A model generated the notes under the pieces. That model worked only from the letters and a program-made list of their open reading frames with translations, ran no database searches and was not told the DNA's origin. Both the position numbers and the translations under genes were made by a program. DNA of 40,279 nucleotides, taken from NCBI GenBank assembly GCA_964516295.1, contig CAZEYT010000020.1, forward strand, positions 1 to 40,279, given 5' to 3'. Every line of letters starts with the position of its first letter. Position 1 is the stretch's first letter. Shown piece by piece: positions 1-6,732 of this stretch. The stretch is from CAZEYT01 sp964516295. GTDB lineage: Bacteria > Verrucomicrobiota > Verrucomicrobiia > Chthoniobacterales > Terrimicrobiaceae.

Positions 1-93
1 AACACCCTCCCCCCAACAACGATCCAAAAAATCTGTGTCCATCCCACAAATCGGCGGTTCCCCCAGATTCTGTTAAACAAAACGACGCCGTGC

Positions 94-109
94 TGGCATG
101 CAACCTGCT
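94..109 (+). promoter_or_regulatory. Possible sigma-54 (-24/-12) promoter
   Basis: The sequence TGGCATGCAACCTGCT matches the RpoN consensus TGGCACG-N4-TTGCW at all but two fixed positions. The diagnostic GG (95-96) and GC (107-108) have the required 10-base spacing. It points towards the PEP-CTERM gene, whose start is about 395 bases downstream. PEP-CTERM genes in some Proteobacteria are known to be controlled by RpoN with the PrsK/PrsR two-component system, which makes the match more than casual. No rpoN or activator gene is in the window, and a match of this quality can arise by chance. Confidence 0.35.
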
Positions 110-130
110 GAATGGATTGTCGAGGTTGCA
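99..130. repeat. 8-bp inverted repeat overlapping the sigma-54-like site
   Basis: TGCAACCT (99-106) and AGGTTGCA (123-130) are exact reverse complements separated by 16 bases. The left arm sits inside the sigma-54-like promoter match. It could be an operator or the base of an RNA hairpin, or it could be chance. Confidence 0.35.
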
Positions 131-354
131 AATCGGAATGAGGGATATTTCAACATCGCGGACCACCCCACGGGCTGACACAAGCCGAAGCCTCCCGAGC
201 CCCCGGCTCGCCCCACGCTCCTCCGCTCGCGCCACCACGCCCGTTCGCCAGCTTTTCCGCTCTACCATCCCGGCTCGCCCCCATTTCACAAACCGAAGCC
301 TTGGCCACCGCACCCCCGCCCTCCGCAGCGTCGGCGAAGCCCTCGGCAGCACGC

Positions 355-376
355 ACTGTGACGAAATTGTCACAGT
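355..376. promoter_or_regulatory. Perfect 22-bp dyad, candidate operator or dispersed repeat
   Basis: ACTGTGAC-GAAATT-GTCACAGT has two exact 8-bp arms around a 6-bp AT-rich spacer, the usual geometry of a dimeric helix-turn-helix regulator site. It lies 128 bp before the PEP-CTERM start codon. A near copy, 19 of 22 bases identical over 353-374, lies inverted downstream of the gene at 1478-1499. The TGTGA..TCACA core resembles CRP/FNR-family sites, but the spacing and regulator are not known. Confidence 0.5.
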
Positions 377-490
377 CTCCCGGTTGCCCAATCCCTGCCA
401 AATACGTAAGTCCCGCCACAGAGGGAAAGCTTTACACAAACTCCGGCCTCAACCCCGGGTCCTCGGCTGAATCCAAAAACAAATAAACCG

Positions 491-498
491 AAGGAGGG
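491..498 (+). promoter_or_regulatory. Strong Shine-Dalgarno site selecting a GTG start
   Basis: AAGGAGGG sits 5 bases before the GTG at 504 and fixes that codon as the start of the PEP-CTERM gene. The encoded N-terminus is then a clean signal peptide. Most other genes in this window have much weaker ribosome-binding sites, so this one suggests high translation. Confidence 0.85.
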
Positions 499-503
499 AA
501 CAC

Positions 504-1307
504 GTGAAAAAGCTAATTACCATCATCGGAATCGCCGCCGCCACCCTGGCGGGGGCTCAAGGGCAGATACAAATTACCAGCAATGTTCCGATCACTGTTA
601 ACTTTGACAACTTAAACACCAACTTTGGCGGTGCATACAATTCTACCGGGGGGAGTTCTGCGTTTCCGACCACGCAGACGCTGACGACTCCATTTACGAT
701 CTATTCAGGGTCGACAAACCCCGCATTGGTTGTGACCGCGTTCAATGATTTTGATCCGGGCGGAGTCTACTCAAACACTGGAACCTACAATTCGGCCAAT
801 AGCTGGCGCGCACTTAGGGATGCTTCCACATCAGATCTTTCACTAGGAGTAAAGGACAGCGGCACAGCACGATTCGTTCTACGACTCCAGAATAACTCGG
901 GATCAGAACTGAATTCCTTTTCGATCAACTATGACGTCGAGCAGTACTCACGCGGAGCGAGTGCAAGCACCTTCACATTCGATTACGGAACCGTTTCGCC
1001 GACGGGCGCATTCGTGACCACGGGCGTGACGGGTGGATCTGCTGTTACGGCCGTAACGGGAACAGACGGAAACCTTGCGACGGTTCTTTCAACATCGCGT
1101 TCCGCTACGATCAGCACCTCGATTGCAGCGAACAGCGAAATTTTTCTTCGTTGGACCTACAATCATGTAAGTGGCACGTCGCCCCATATGGGTATCGACA
1201 ACATCGTTGTCACCGCCGTCCCTGAGCCCAGCACGTGGGCGCTCATCGGACTCGGTGCGGCCTTCGGTCTGTGGCAAATGCGACGCAAGCTTTCGGCCCA
1301 ATCCTAA
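504..1307 (+). CDS. PEP-CTERM sorting domain surface protein
   Basis: This 267-residue exported protein starts with a signal peptide (about 1-20, Lys-Lys then a hydrophobic stretch). It ends with a classic PEP-CTERM anchor: VPEPSTWALIG from residue 239, a hydrophobic helix, then Arg-Arg-Lys. By family knowledge an exosortase cleaves at the PEP motif and the product is displayed at or released from the cell surface, often in exopolysaccharide matrix. No exosortase gene is in the window. The middle (about 25-235) is rich in Ser, Thr, Asn and Gly with alternating beta-type sequence and has no enzyme motif I recognise. The gene is visibly lower in GC than its neighbours, typical of such surface proteins or of transfer. 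It stands alone between its own leader and its own terminator. Confidence 0.93.
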   Translation: MKKLITIIGIAAATLAGAQGQIQITSNVPITVNFDNLNTNFGGAYNSTGGSSAFPTTQTLTTPFTIYSGSTNPALVVTAFNDFDPGGVYSNTGTYNSANSWRALRDASTSDLSLGVKDSGTARFVLRLQNNSGSELNSFSINYDVEQYSRGASASTFTFDYGTVSPTGAFVTTGVTGGSAVTAVTGTDGNLATVLSTSRSATISTSIAANSEIFLRWTYNHVSGTSPHMGIDNIVVTAVPEPSTWALIGLGAAFGLWQMRRKLSAQS

Positions 1308-1330
1308 GCTTCAACAACCACTTGAATCCA

Positions 1331-1365
1331 ACAGGCGGAGGGGCATTTCCCTCCGCCTGTTTTTT
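1331..1365 (+). terminator. Rho-independent terminator of the PEP-CTERM gene
   Basis: A perfect 12-bp GC-rich stem, ACAGGCGGAGGG (1331-1342) with CCCTCCGCCTGT (1349-1360), closes a 6-base loop. It is followed directly by a T tract (1360-1365). It begins 23 bases after the stop codon, so the surface-protein gene is probably monocistronic. Confidence 0.93.
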
Positions 1366-1477
1366 ATATCCACGCCGAGGAGGCGGACGAGCGCGGCGGC
1401 CCGGGCGGGAGCCGGGGTGGCTGGGCTTGGGAGTTGATTGGCGGTTTCTTCCGGCCACCGGTGGAGCGCGACCGGTT

Positions 1478-1499
1478 TGTGGCATTTTCGTCACAATGC
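1478..1499 (-). repeat. Inverted near copy of the 22-bp dyad
   Basis: On the minus strand this reads GCATTGTGACGAAAATGCCA followed by CA, identical at 19 of 22 positions to 353-374. The dyad symmetry is nearly kept (TTGTGAC against GCCACAA). The PEP-CTERM gene and its terminator are thus bracketed by two inverted copies about 1.1 kb apart. They may be two operator sites or two copies of a dispersed genomic repeat. Confidence 0.5.
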
Positions 1500-1559
1500 G
1501 CTCCGCCCCTTGACGGCTCTTCAGGCCGTGATACTTCGGAAAATGCTGTCGAAAGGGGG

Positions 1560-2046
1560 GTGTTTTCTTTTTTGGGGGAACGTCCGGCCTTTCTTCGGCA
1601 AAGCAACGAAAAACCAATCACCATACCCTACAGCAATCTCACCGCCACGTTGGATGACGCCACGATGTCGTCCATTGTCACCAAAATCCAGGAAATCGAA
1701 GCCCTGCTGCCGTTTCGCATCGGTCTGACCAATGCGGAGCGACAGACGCTTCCGAAAATCTCCGACCAGTCGGTCTACTTCGTCGAAGATGCCCTCGCCG
1801 CCGCCGAGCGTCACCCCGACCTCGCGCCGCGGTATCTGGACATCGCCGAACTCAAGGCCGATCTGGCGTTGTGGCGGCAATTGGATTTCTTCTTGTCCCC
1901 CTGAGCACTCTGCCGGCGGGAGTGAGTCCTTCACCGCCGCCCTGAGTTTCTACAACTCGGTAAAACGCGCGGCCAAGGACGGGGTGCCTGGACCCCAAGA
2001 AATTGCCGACAACCTCAGCCGACGCGCGTCCTCAGGAATGGGAAGC
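1560..2046 (+). pseudogene. Frameshifted small hypothetical protein (two-frame remnant)
   Basis: Two consecutive frames together encode one small protein that I recall as an uncharacterised bacterial family. Its first half, up to the TGA at 1902-1904, includes QEIEALLPFRIGLTNAERQT and LPKISDQSVYFVEDAL. The second half (+1 frame, from about 1900) includes FYNSVKRAAKDGVPGPQEIA and DNLSRR. The frames meet at TTG-TCC-CCC-TGA; removing one C from the five-C run at 1897-1901 restores one reading frame. No good start codon is visible. GTG 1560 after GAAAGGGGGG, TTG 1650 and ATG 1665 are candidates. From memory, intact relatives have about 20 more residues between the halves. I therefore favour decay, but CCC-TGA is also a known type of +1 shift-prone site and a single-base sequencing error is possible. 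Confidence 0.55.
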
Positions 2047-2222
2047 CGTGCCATCGCGCTTGGAAACACCAAGCCCGGGCGGGTGGTCAGGCTCCAGTCT
2101 GCCAGGCCGGCAGAACCGGTGCCGCCGGAAAAGATTTCCCGCACCCAAACGATACCATCGTCAGGTTTTTCGAGGTCCAGCCCTTGTGCGACGTTCCGGA
2201 CTGTGCAACAAGGTTGTTCGCC

Positions 2223-2774
2223 ATGAAACGCTTTATCGCTCTTACAGCCATTGCCCTCATGATCTCAAGACCGGCCGTCTGGTCAGAGGATGACCCGAAA
2301 GTGACCAAGGAGATGGTCACGAATGCGGTGAGGGCGTGGTGCGACGCTCTCCTGAAGATCAGCAAGACCGGCATGGATGGGGGCGACGCCAAAGCGGTCG
2401 CCCAGGAGGTGCTGACCACCGCTTACGACTACGATGAAGGCGTGGTCCTCTTCAAGCCAACTCTGGCCTTCGGTGACCAGACGTTCCGACTCACCAAAGA
2501 AGGCGCGCTCGCTTACTTCGTCGGTGGAAACCCCAACTTCCCGAACGATTCCGGTTTTGCTCTCAAAAACTGGACGACGGCCCGCTTTGACACGGCCGGC
2601 GTGATCGTCGAAGGCCCCATCGGCATCTACATGGGTAATGTTTACCTCACCGACAAAGATGGCAATGAGACCATGGTCGACAAGACCTTCGTGTTCCGCT
2701 TTGACGACAAGGGGACTTTCAAGATCATCGCCCACAAGTCCGCACTCCCCTACCAGCCCAAGAAGTCCTCATAA
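2223..2774 (+). CDS. Secreted NTF2/SnoaL-like protein of unknown function
   Basis: The 183-residue product begins with a signal peptide (MKRFIALTAIALMISRPAVWS, cut about residue 21), so it is probably periplasmic. The mature part has the feel of a cone-shaped NTF2-like fold: a helical start, then YDYDEGVVLFKPT, a motif near GALAYFVGG, and strands ending in HKSALPY. I recall similar periplasmic proteins in cyanobacteria and proteobacteria, some of them misnamed phosphoribosyl-AMP cyclohydrolase. Nothing here supports that enzyme. ATG 2223 is preferred over an earlier in-frame ATG at 2184 because it opens the signal peptide and has AAGG at 2210-2213. Its ATG overlaps the stop of the +1 frame of the preceding remnant (ATGA). 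It converges with the next gene, leaving 13 bp. Confidence 0.75.
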   Translation: MKRFIALTAIALMISRPAVWSEDDPKVTKEMVTNAVRAWCDALLKISKTGMDGGDAKAVAQEVLTTAYDYDEGVVLFKPTLAFGDQTFRLTKEGALAYFVGGNPNFPNDSGFALKNWTTARFDTAGVIVEGPIGIYMGNVYLTDKDGNETMVDKTFVFRFDDKGTFKIIAHKSALPYQPKKSS

Positions 2775-2787
2775 CAGGCCGAGCGCA

Positions 2788-3819
2788 TCAAGGCCGTTCC
2801 TCTCCCTTCGAAGACTTAAAAACCGCCGCGACGCCTCGCCGACGGTCTTCTTGAGGGCTGGAGGCGTCCAGCGTTTGAAAAGCCAGCAGACCGGACGGCG
2901 AGAGGTGGAGCGGACCTGAGCGTTTTTCCCAGTTGCCAATAGTCGGTGCGGAGACTCCCAGCCTCCGGGCCATCGCAAGTTGGGTAAGCCCAAGGCGCTT
3001 CCGCAGACGACGCAGGCCGGCTGCTGTCGGCTGGATTGGAGCTTTGCTTCCGGCTCGTTTCCTCGCCGGCTTCTCGTTTCGTCGCTCCCCCTTCCCCGGG
3101 GCGACCAGGGGTTCCTCGTCCAGTTCAATGCCGAAGACGGACTCAAGAGCCGACGGCGCGAGCCGACGACTTTTTCCTCTTTGCCCAACCAGTGTCGATG
3201 GATCGGAGTCAATGAGCTCGGCAGAATCCACCCCGCGAAGTTTGAAAAGCAGTTCCGGGGCCGCATCAAGGCGGGCTCCGACGCCATACAAGACCGCCGC
3301 GAGATGCTTGCAGAGCGAGGCCCAATCCGGACAATTGCATTCCATGTGGATCTCTTTCGGAGCGGGAAAAAGTCCGCCCGCACGGTCTGTCACCACCGCC
3401 ATGATCTCCCCGGAAAGTCGCCCCTGCAGGAGTTCCACCAACGAGCCGATCTTTCCCCGACACTTTTTCTTCACGACCTCCCATTTCGCCGCCGGGAGGG
3501 GATCGATGCGGATCACCTGCTCGTACAGCCGGGACCCTTGGACCAACGCGCGGATCTCCCCGCTTTTGATCCCCAGATGCAATACCGACCCCCCGCGCAA
3601 ATACGAGCGCCCCCTCGGAAGTCGGTTCTCATAGTCGCTGAATGACTCGAGGTGCAGACACCAGGCCTTTCCCCAGAAACTCGCGGCGATCTTCCCTTGC
3701 GGCCCGGCGGGGCCGACCGGTTCGAGCACCCGGCCCTCTTTCCGGAAAGCGGCGAGCTTTTTCTGTCCTTGGGACTGGCGGTCGGCGACGGAAACGTAGG
3801 GCTTGAAATACCAACTCAT
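2788..3819 (-). CDS. SWIM zinc-finger protein with C-terminal Xre-type HTH
   Basis: This 343-residue protein carries a SWIM zinc finger, C161-x-C163-x6-C170-x-H172, after an N-terminal region typical of bacterial SWIM proteins (FWGKAWCLHLESFSDYENRL, then RGRSY). A basic linker (about 240-265) leads to a helix-turn-helix at about 267-310, with LTQLAMARRLGVSAPTIGNW giving the Xre/Cro pattern. SWIM domains bind DNA or protein, and bacterial ones are commonly found with SNF2 ATPases. The start ATG overlaps the stop of the upstream SNF2 gene (ATGA, 3816-3819), so the two are translationally coupled and likely form one functional unit. The added HTH suggests sequence-directed targeting, which is inference. 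The usual partner domain architecture lacks this HTH as far as I know. Confidence 0.88.
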   Translation of the reverse strand: MSWYFKPYVSVADRQSQGQKKLAAFRKEGRVLEPVGPAGPQGKIAASFWGKAWCLHLESFSDYENRLPRGRSYLRGGSVLHLGIKSGEIRALVQGSRLYEQVIRIDPLPAAKWEVVKKKCRGKIGSLVELLQGRLSGEIMAVVTDRAGGLFPAPKEIHMECNCPDWASLCKHLAAVLYGVGARLDAAPELLFKLRGVDSAELIDSDPSTLVGQRGKSRRLAPSALESVFGIELDEEPLVAPGKGERRNEKPARKRAGSKAPIQPTAAGLRRLRKRLGLTQLAMARRLGVSAPTIGNWEKRSGPLHLSPSGLLAFQTLDASSPQEDRRRGVAAVFKSSKGEERP

Positions 3820-6494
3820 GGAATCGATTCCGCATGTTGCAAATCCAGACGGATAAAGTCGAGCAACTCGGAGTTCCCCATTTCCGTCAACGCCTTCTCC
3901 GCCCCGCCCTCGAAAATGGCATCGGCCGTGCCCTGCTTCTCGACCAGCATCGCGTCGATCTTCTCCTCAAGCGTCCCGGACGTAATGAATTTATGAACGA
4001 AGACATTCCGCTTTTGCCCGATGCGAAAGGCACGGTCTGTCGCCTGATTCTCGACGGCCGGGTTCCACCAACGGTCAAAGTGGATCACATGCGACGCCGC
4101 CGTCAGGTTGAGGCCCGTGCCGCCCGCTTTGAGCGACAGGACAAAAAATGGCGGCCCGTCTTCCCGTTGGAAACGCTCGACCATTTCCTGACGCGCCCGC
4201 ACGGCCGTGCCGCCATGGAGGACGAGCCCTTCTCGGCCGAAGACACTCTCCAAATGCCCCGCCAGCGGCTCGGTGAGCTCGCGAAACTGCGTGAAGACCA
4301 GAGCTTTTTCCCCACGCGACGCCATCTCACCGCAAAGCTCCGCCAACCTCCCGAACTTCGCACTCTCGCCAGGATCGTAATCCCCGACCTTTGTCAGTTG
4401 ATCCGGGTGATTGCAGATCTGCTTGAACCGCATGAGATAAGCCAGAACCAGGCCACGCCGCTGGATGCCGGAACTTTGCGCCAACTCCCGCTTCAAGTGC
4501 GCTGCCGTCTGTCGGTATGCCTTGGCCTGCACGGCGGTGAGCCCGCAAAAAACCTTCATCTCGGTCTTCTCCGGAAGGTCGGAAATAATCGCCCGGTCCG
4601 TCTTCAGCCGACGCAGGATGTAAGGGCCAACCAATCGGCGAAGCGGTCCGTAGTGCCCGCCATCCCTGTCCCGAAGTCGTTTGCAAAAATCCCCGAACTC
4701 TTTCTTGGTGCCAAGGAGTCCGGGATTGAGGAAATCAAAGAGCGCCCAGAGGTCGCCAAGATGGTTTTCCACCGGTGTGCCTGTCAGCGCGAAACGCACA
4801 TCGGCTCGGAGTTCACGGACAGCCCGGCTTTGGCGAGTGCCATGGTTTTTGATCGCCTGCGCCTCGTCGAGCACCACCCACCCCCAGCGCACCTTCGAAA
4901 GCCAGTCGAGCTTTGCTAGTGCTCCATAGGTCGTTATAATCAGGTCGTTGCCATCGAGCGGGACCTCAGCCAACCTTTCCGCCTCGCCGTTTTCCTCGGA
5001 TCTGTGCACCACAAACACGCGCAACCCGGGCGTAAATCGAGCCGCTTCACGCTTCCAGTTTCCAATCAGCGACGCGGGAACCACAAGCAGCGAGGGCGCC
5101 CCTCCTGCCGATGCCTCCTTTTTCCTCTGGAGCGCGGCGAGAATCTGAATCGTTTTCCCCAGCCCCATGTCATCCGCAAGACACCCGCCCAGACCGGCTC
5201 TGGCACAAAACCACAGCCACTCCAGCCCCTTCTCCTGGTACGGCCGAAGGCGGGCTTTGAGTCCGGTCGGCGGCGGGCCTCCGCCTTTCGGATCCGTGAG
5301 CGCGCGAAGCGTTTCCTCCAACCATTTTCCCGGCCGGGCAAAGGCCCACGCGCGCGCGTCATCCTCATCCTCCGGAGCGATCTCCCGTTCGGACGCTCCA
5401 GCGAGAAGTCTCATTCCCTCGGCAAGCGACACGTCGCCGACGGCCTCCAAAGCCTTCCAGTGCTCCAACGCCTCCCGAAGCTTTTCCCGGTTCACCTCAA
5501 TCCACTCTCCGCGGAAAAGTACCAAGCCCTCCTCGCAGGCCAACAACTGCGCCACCTCGCGGCACCCGAGCGCCTGACCATCTACCACCACTTCCAACTT
5601 GAAATCCAAAAGGGCCTCCAGCCCCAGCTGACTCTTCCGCTTTTCTCCGATGGTAGCTGTAACCATCGGACGCCGTCCGCGTTTTTTCCACCAGTTTGGA
5701 AGTTTCACCAGCAGCCCCGCCTCTTCATACAGCGGGACCGACTGGAGAAACGCGTAAGCCTCCCGAGGAGACCACGCCAGCGGGTGGTAAACGTCCCCGC
5801 TCTCCACCAACTCTGCCAGAAAGCGGCTGGCCTGCGACGCTCGATGGAGCGGCTCGAGCAGCTTGAGCAAAACCGCGCGATCGCCGGCTCCGCCATACTC
5901 TTTAAGCGCTTTTCCCAACGGAAGCTGTCGCACCCGACCGGCGGCATTCAATCCGCTGGCATAAGTCGCAAGAAACGCAAAAGGCGCCGCCTCGTCGCCC
6001 CGATTTTCCGCAAGATGAAACGTCACCCGCCCCACCCGCGACCACTCGGGAGCCCGGACATCCAAAAATCGGGCGATGCTTCCTTCAGCACGAATCTCCT
6101 CGCGCGCCCATTTTTCCAGTCGCTGCCAGACACCAAGAAGCACCCCGGCCGAAAGGTATTCGCCACCCACCATCGGGGGAGCTTCGAGCACCCACCGGCC
6201 AAGACACGCTGCGTCGGGCTCCGGCACCGCAAAATCCTCCCCGACCCCGTCGGGAATATGACAAAGGCGACGGATGAATTCCTGCGCAATGCTCCGCCAG
6301 TATCTGACTGACTCCCCGTCCGTGCGGTCATCCGATCTGCGCGACAGGACCATCAACCCCGGGACCTCGCCCAAGGCAAAGGCCCTTCGCATCTCCTCAT
6401 CCCCAACGATGCAGACAAGCACCCCCGTTGGCGTCAAGACCACCTGCGTCCGGTCCGAATCCCTGCCCGCATGCTCAACCTTCATCCGCTGCAT
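3816..6494 (-). CDS. SNF2/Swi2-family helicase-like ATPase
   Basis: The 892-residue protein is a full SNF2 motor. Motif I is ADDMGLGKT (about residue 440) and motif II is DEAQ (about 541). Motif III is ALTGTPVENHLGDLWALFDF. Motifs V-VI lie in GGTGLNLTAASHVIHFDRWW and the following NPAVENQATDRAFRIGQ. The first 400 residues match the bacterial SNF2-associated N-terminal region. These proteins translocate on double-stranded DNA without strand separation and remodel protein-DNA complexes; the RapA/HepA relatives act on RNA polymerase. The start at 6494 is supported by AAGGAGGAA at 6505-6513. The gene is followed with a 4-bp overlap by the SWIM-HTH gene, which supplies the zinc finger that some homologues carry in the same chain. 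All motor motifs look intact. Confidence 0.95.
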   Translation of the reverse strand: MQRMKVEHAGRDSDRTQVVLTPTGVLVCIVGDEEMRRAFALGEVPGLMVLSRRSDDRTDGESVRYWRSIAQEFIRRLCHIPDGVGEDFAVPEPDAACLGRWVLEAPPMVGGEYLSAGVLLGVWQRLEKWAREEIRAEGSIARFLDVRAPEWSRVGRVTFHLAENRGDEAAPFAFLATYASGLNAAGRVRQLPLGKALKEYGGAGDRAVLLKLLEPLHRASQASRFLAELVESGDVYHPLAWSPREAYAFLQSVPLYEEAGLLVKLPNWWKKRGRRPMVTATIGEKRKSQLGLEALLDFKLEVVVDGQALGCREVAQLLACEEGLVLFRGEWIEVNREKLREALEHWKALEAVGDVSLAEGMRLLAGASEREIAPEDEDDARAWAFARPGKWLEETLRALTDPKGGGPPPTGLKARLRPYQEKGLEWLWFCARAGLGGCLADDMGLGKTIQILAALQRKKEASAGGAPSLLVVPASLIGNWKREAARFTPGLRVFVVHRSEENGEAERLAEVPLDGNDLIITTYGALAKLDWLSKVRWGWVVLDEAQAIKNHGTRQSRAVRELRADVRFALTGTPVENHLGDLWALFDFLNPGLLGTKKEFGDFCKRLRDRDGGHYGPLRRLVGPYILRRLKTDRAIISDLPEKTEMKVFCGLTAVQAKAYRQTAAHLKRELAQSSGIQRRGLVLAYLMRFKQICNHPDQLTKVGDYDPGESAKFGRLAELCGEMASRGEKALVFTQFRELTEPLAGHLESVFGREGLVLHGGTAVRARQEMVERFQREDGPPFFVLSLKAGGTGLNLTAASHVIHFDRWWNPAVENQATDRAFRIGQKRNVFVHKFITSGTLEEKIDAMLVEKQGTADAIFEGGAEKALTEMGNSELLDFIRLDLQHAESIP

Positions 6495-6504
6495 CCTTCA
6501 AAGA

Positions 6505-6513
6505 TTCCTCCTT
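6505..6513 (-). promoter_or_regulatory. Shine-Dalgarno site of the SNF2 gene
   Basis: AAGGAGGAA on the minus strand lies 10 bases before the ATG at 6494. The 238-bp gap between this gene and the RND gene upstream shows no other clear signal, but it is the likely site of a separate promoter for the SNF2-SWIM pair. Confidence 0.7.
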
Positions 6514-6732
6514 GGATCAAGAGAACACGATTCTCCAACAGAGTTCCAGGCACGAGGCGTGACGCTTTATGGTGTCACATGATCCAGCGCAACCGTCGAT
6601 CTGGTGCTGGAAGCCAGAGCCGAGATCGACCATTTTCCCGACGTCGGCGAAATGGTCCGACACCTGGTGAGCGGAAATCTCGCAGGAAGTCTTCGCCTTC
6701 GAGACAGCGTTCGGGAAATTGTAACCGTTTTC

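Larger units (their letters stand above)
1..503. other. Long non-coding leader region upstream of the PEP-CTERM gene
   Basis: No convincing gene lies here. The open frames on both strands are rich in Arg, Pro and Ser, have no ribosome-binding site and resemble no family I know. The stretch holds three signals listed separately: a sigma-54-like promoter match at 94-109, an 8-bp inverted repeat at 99-130, and a perfect 22-bp dyad at 355-376. If the promoter match is real, the downstream mRNA carries a leader of nearly 400 bases. Confidence 0.6.

Noticed and set aside
90..486. Small open frames before the PEP-CTERM gene as possible genes
   Set aside because: No ribosome-binding site, low-complexity Arg/Pro/Ser composition, and competing open frames on both strands over the same bases.
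6495..6732. A small gene or terminator between the SNF2 and RND genes
   Set aside because: Only a 5-bp GTGAC/GTCAC pair without a T run and no credible frame with a ribosome-binding site were found.
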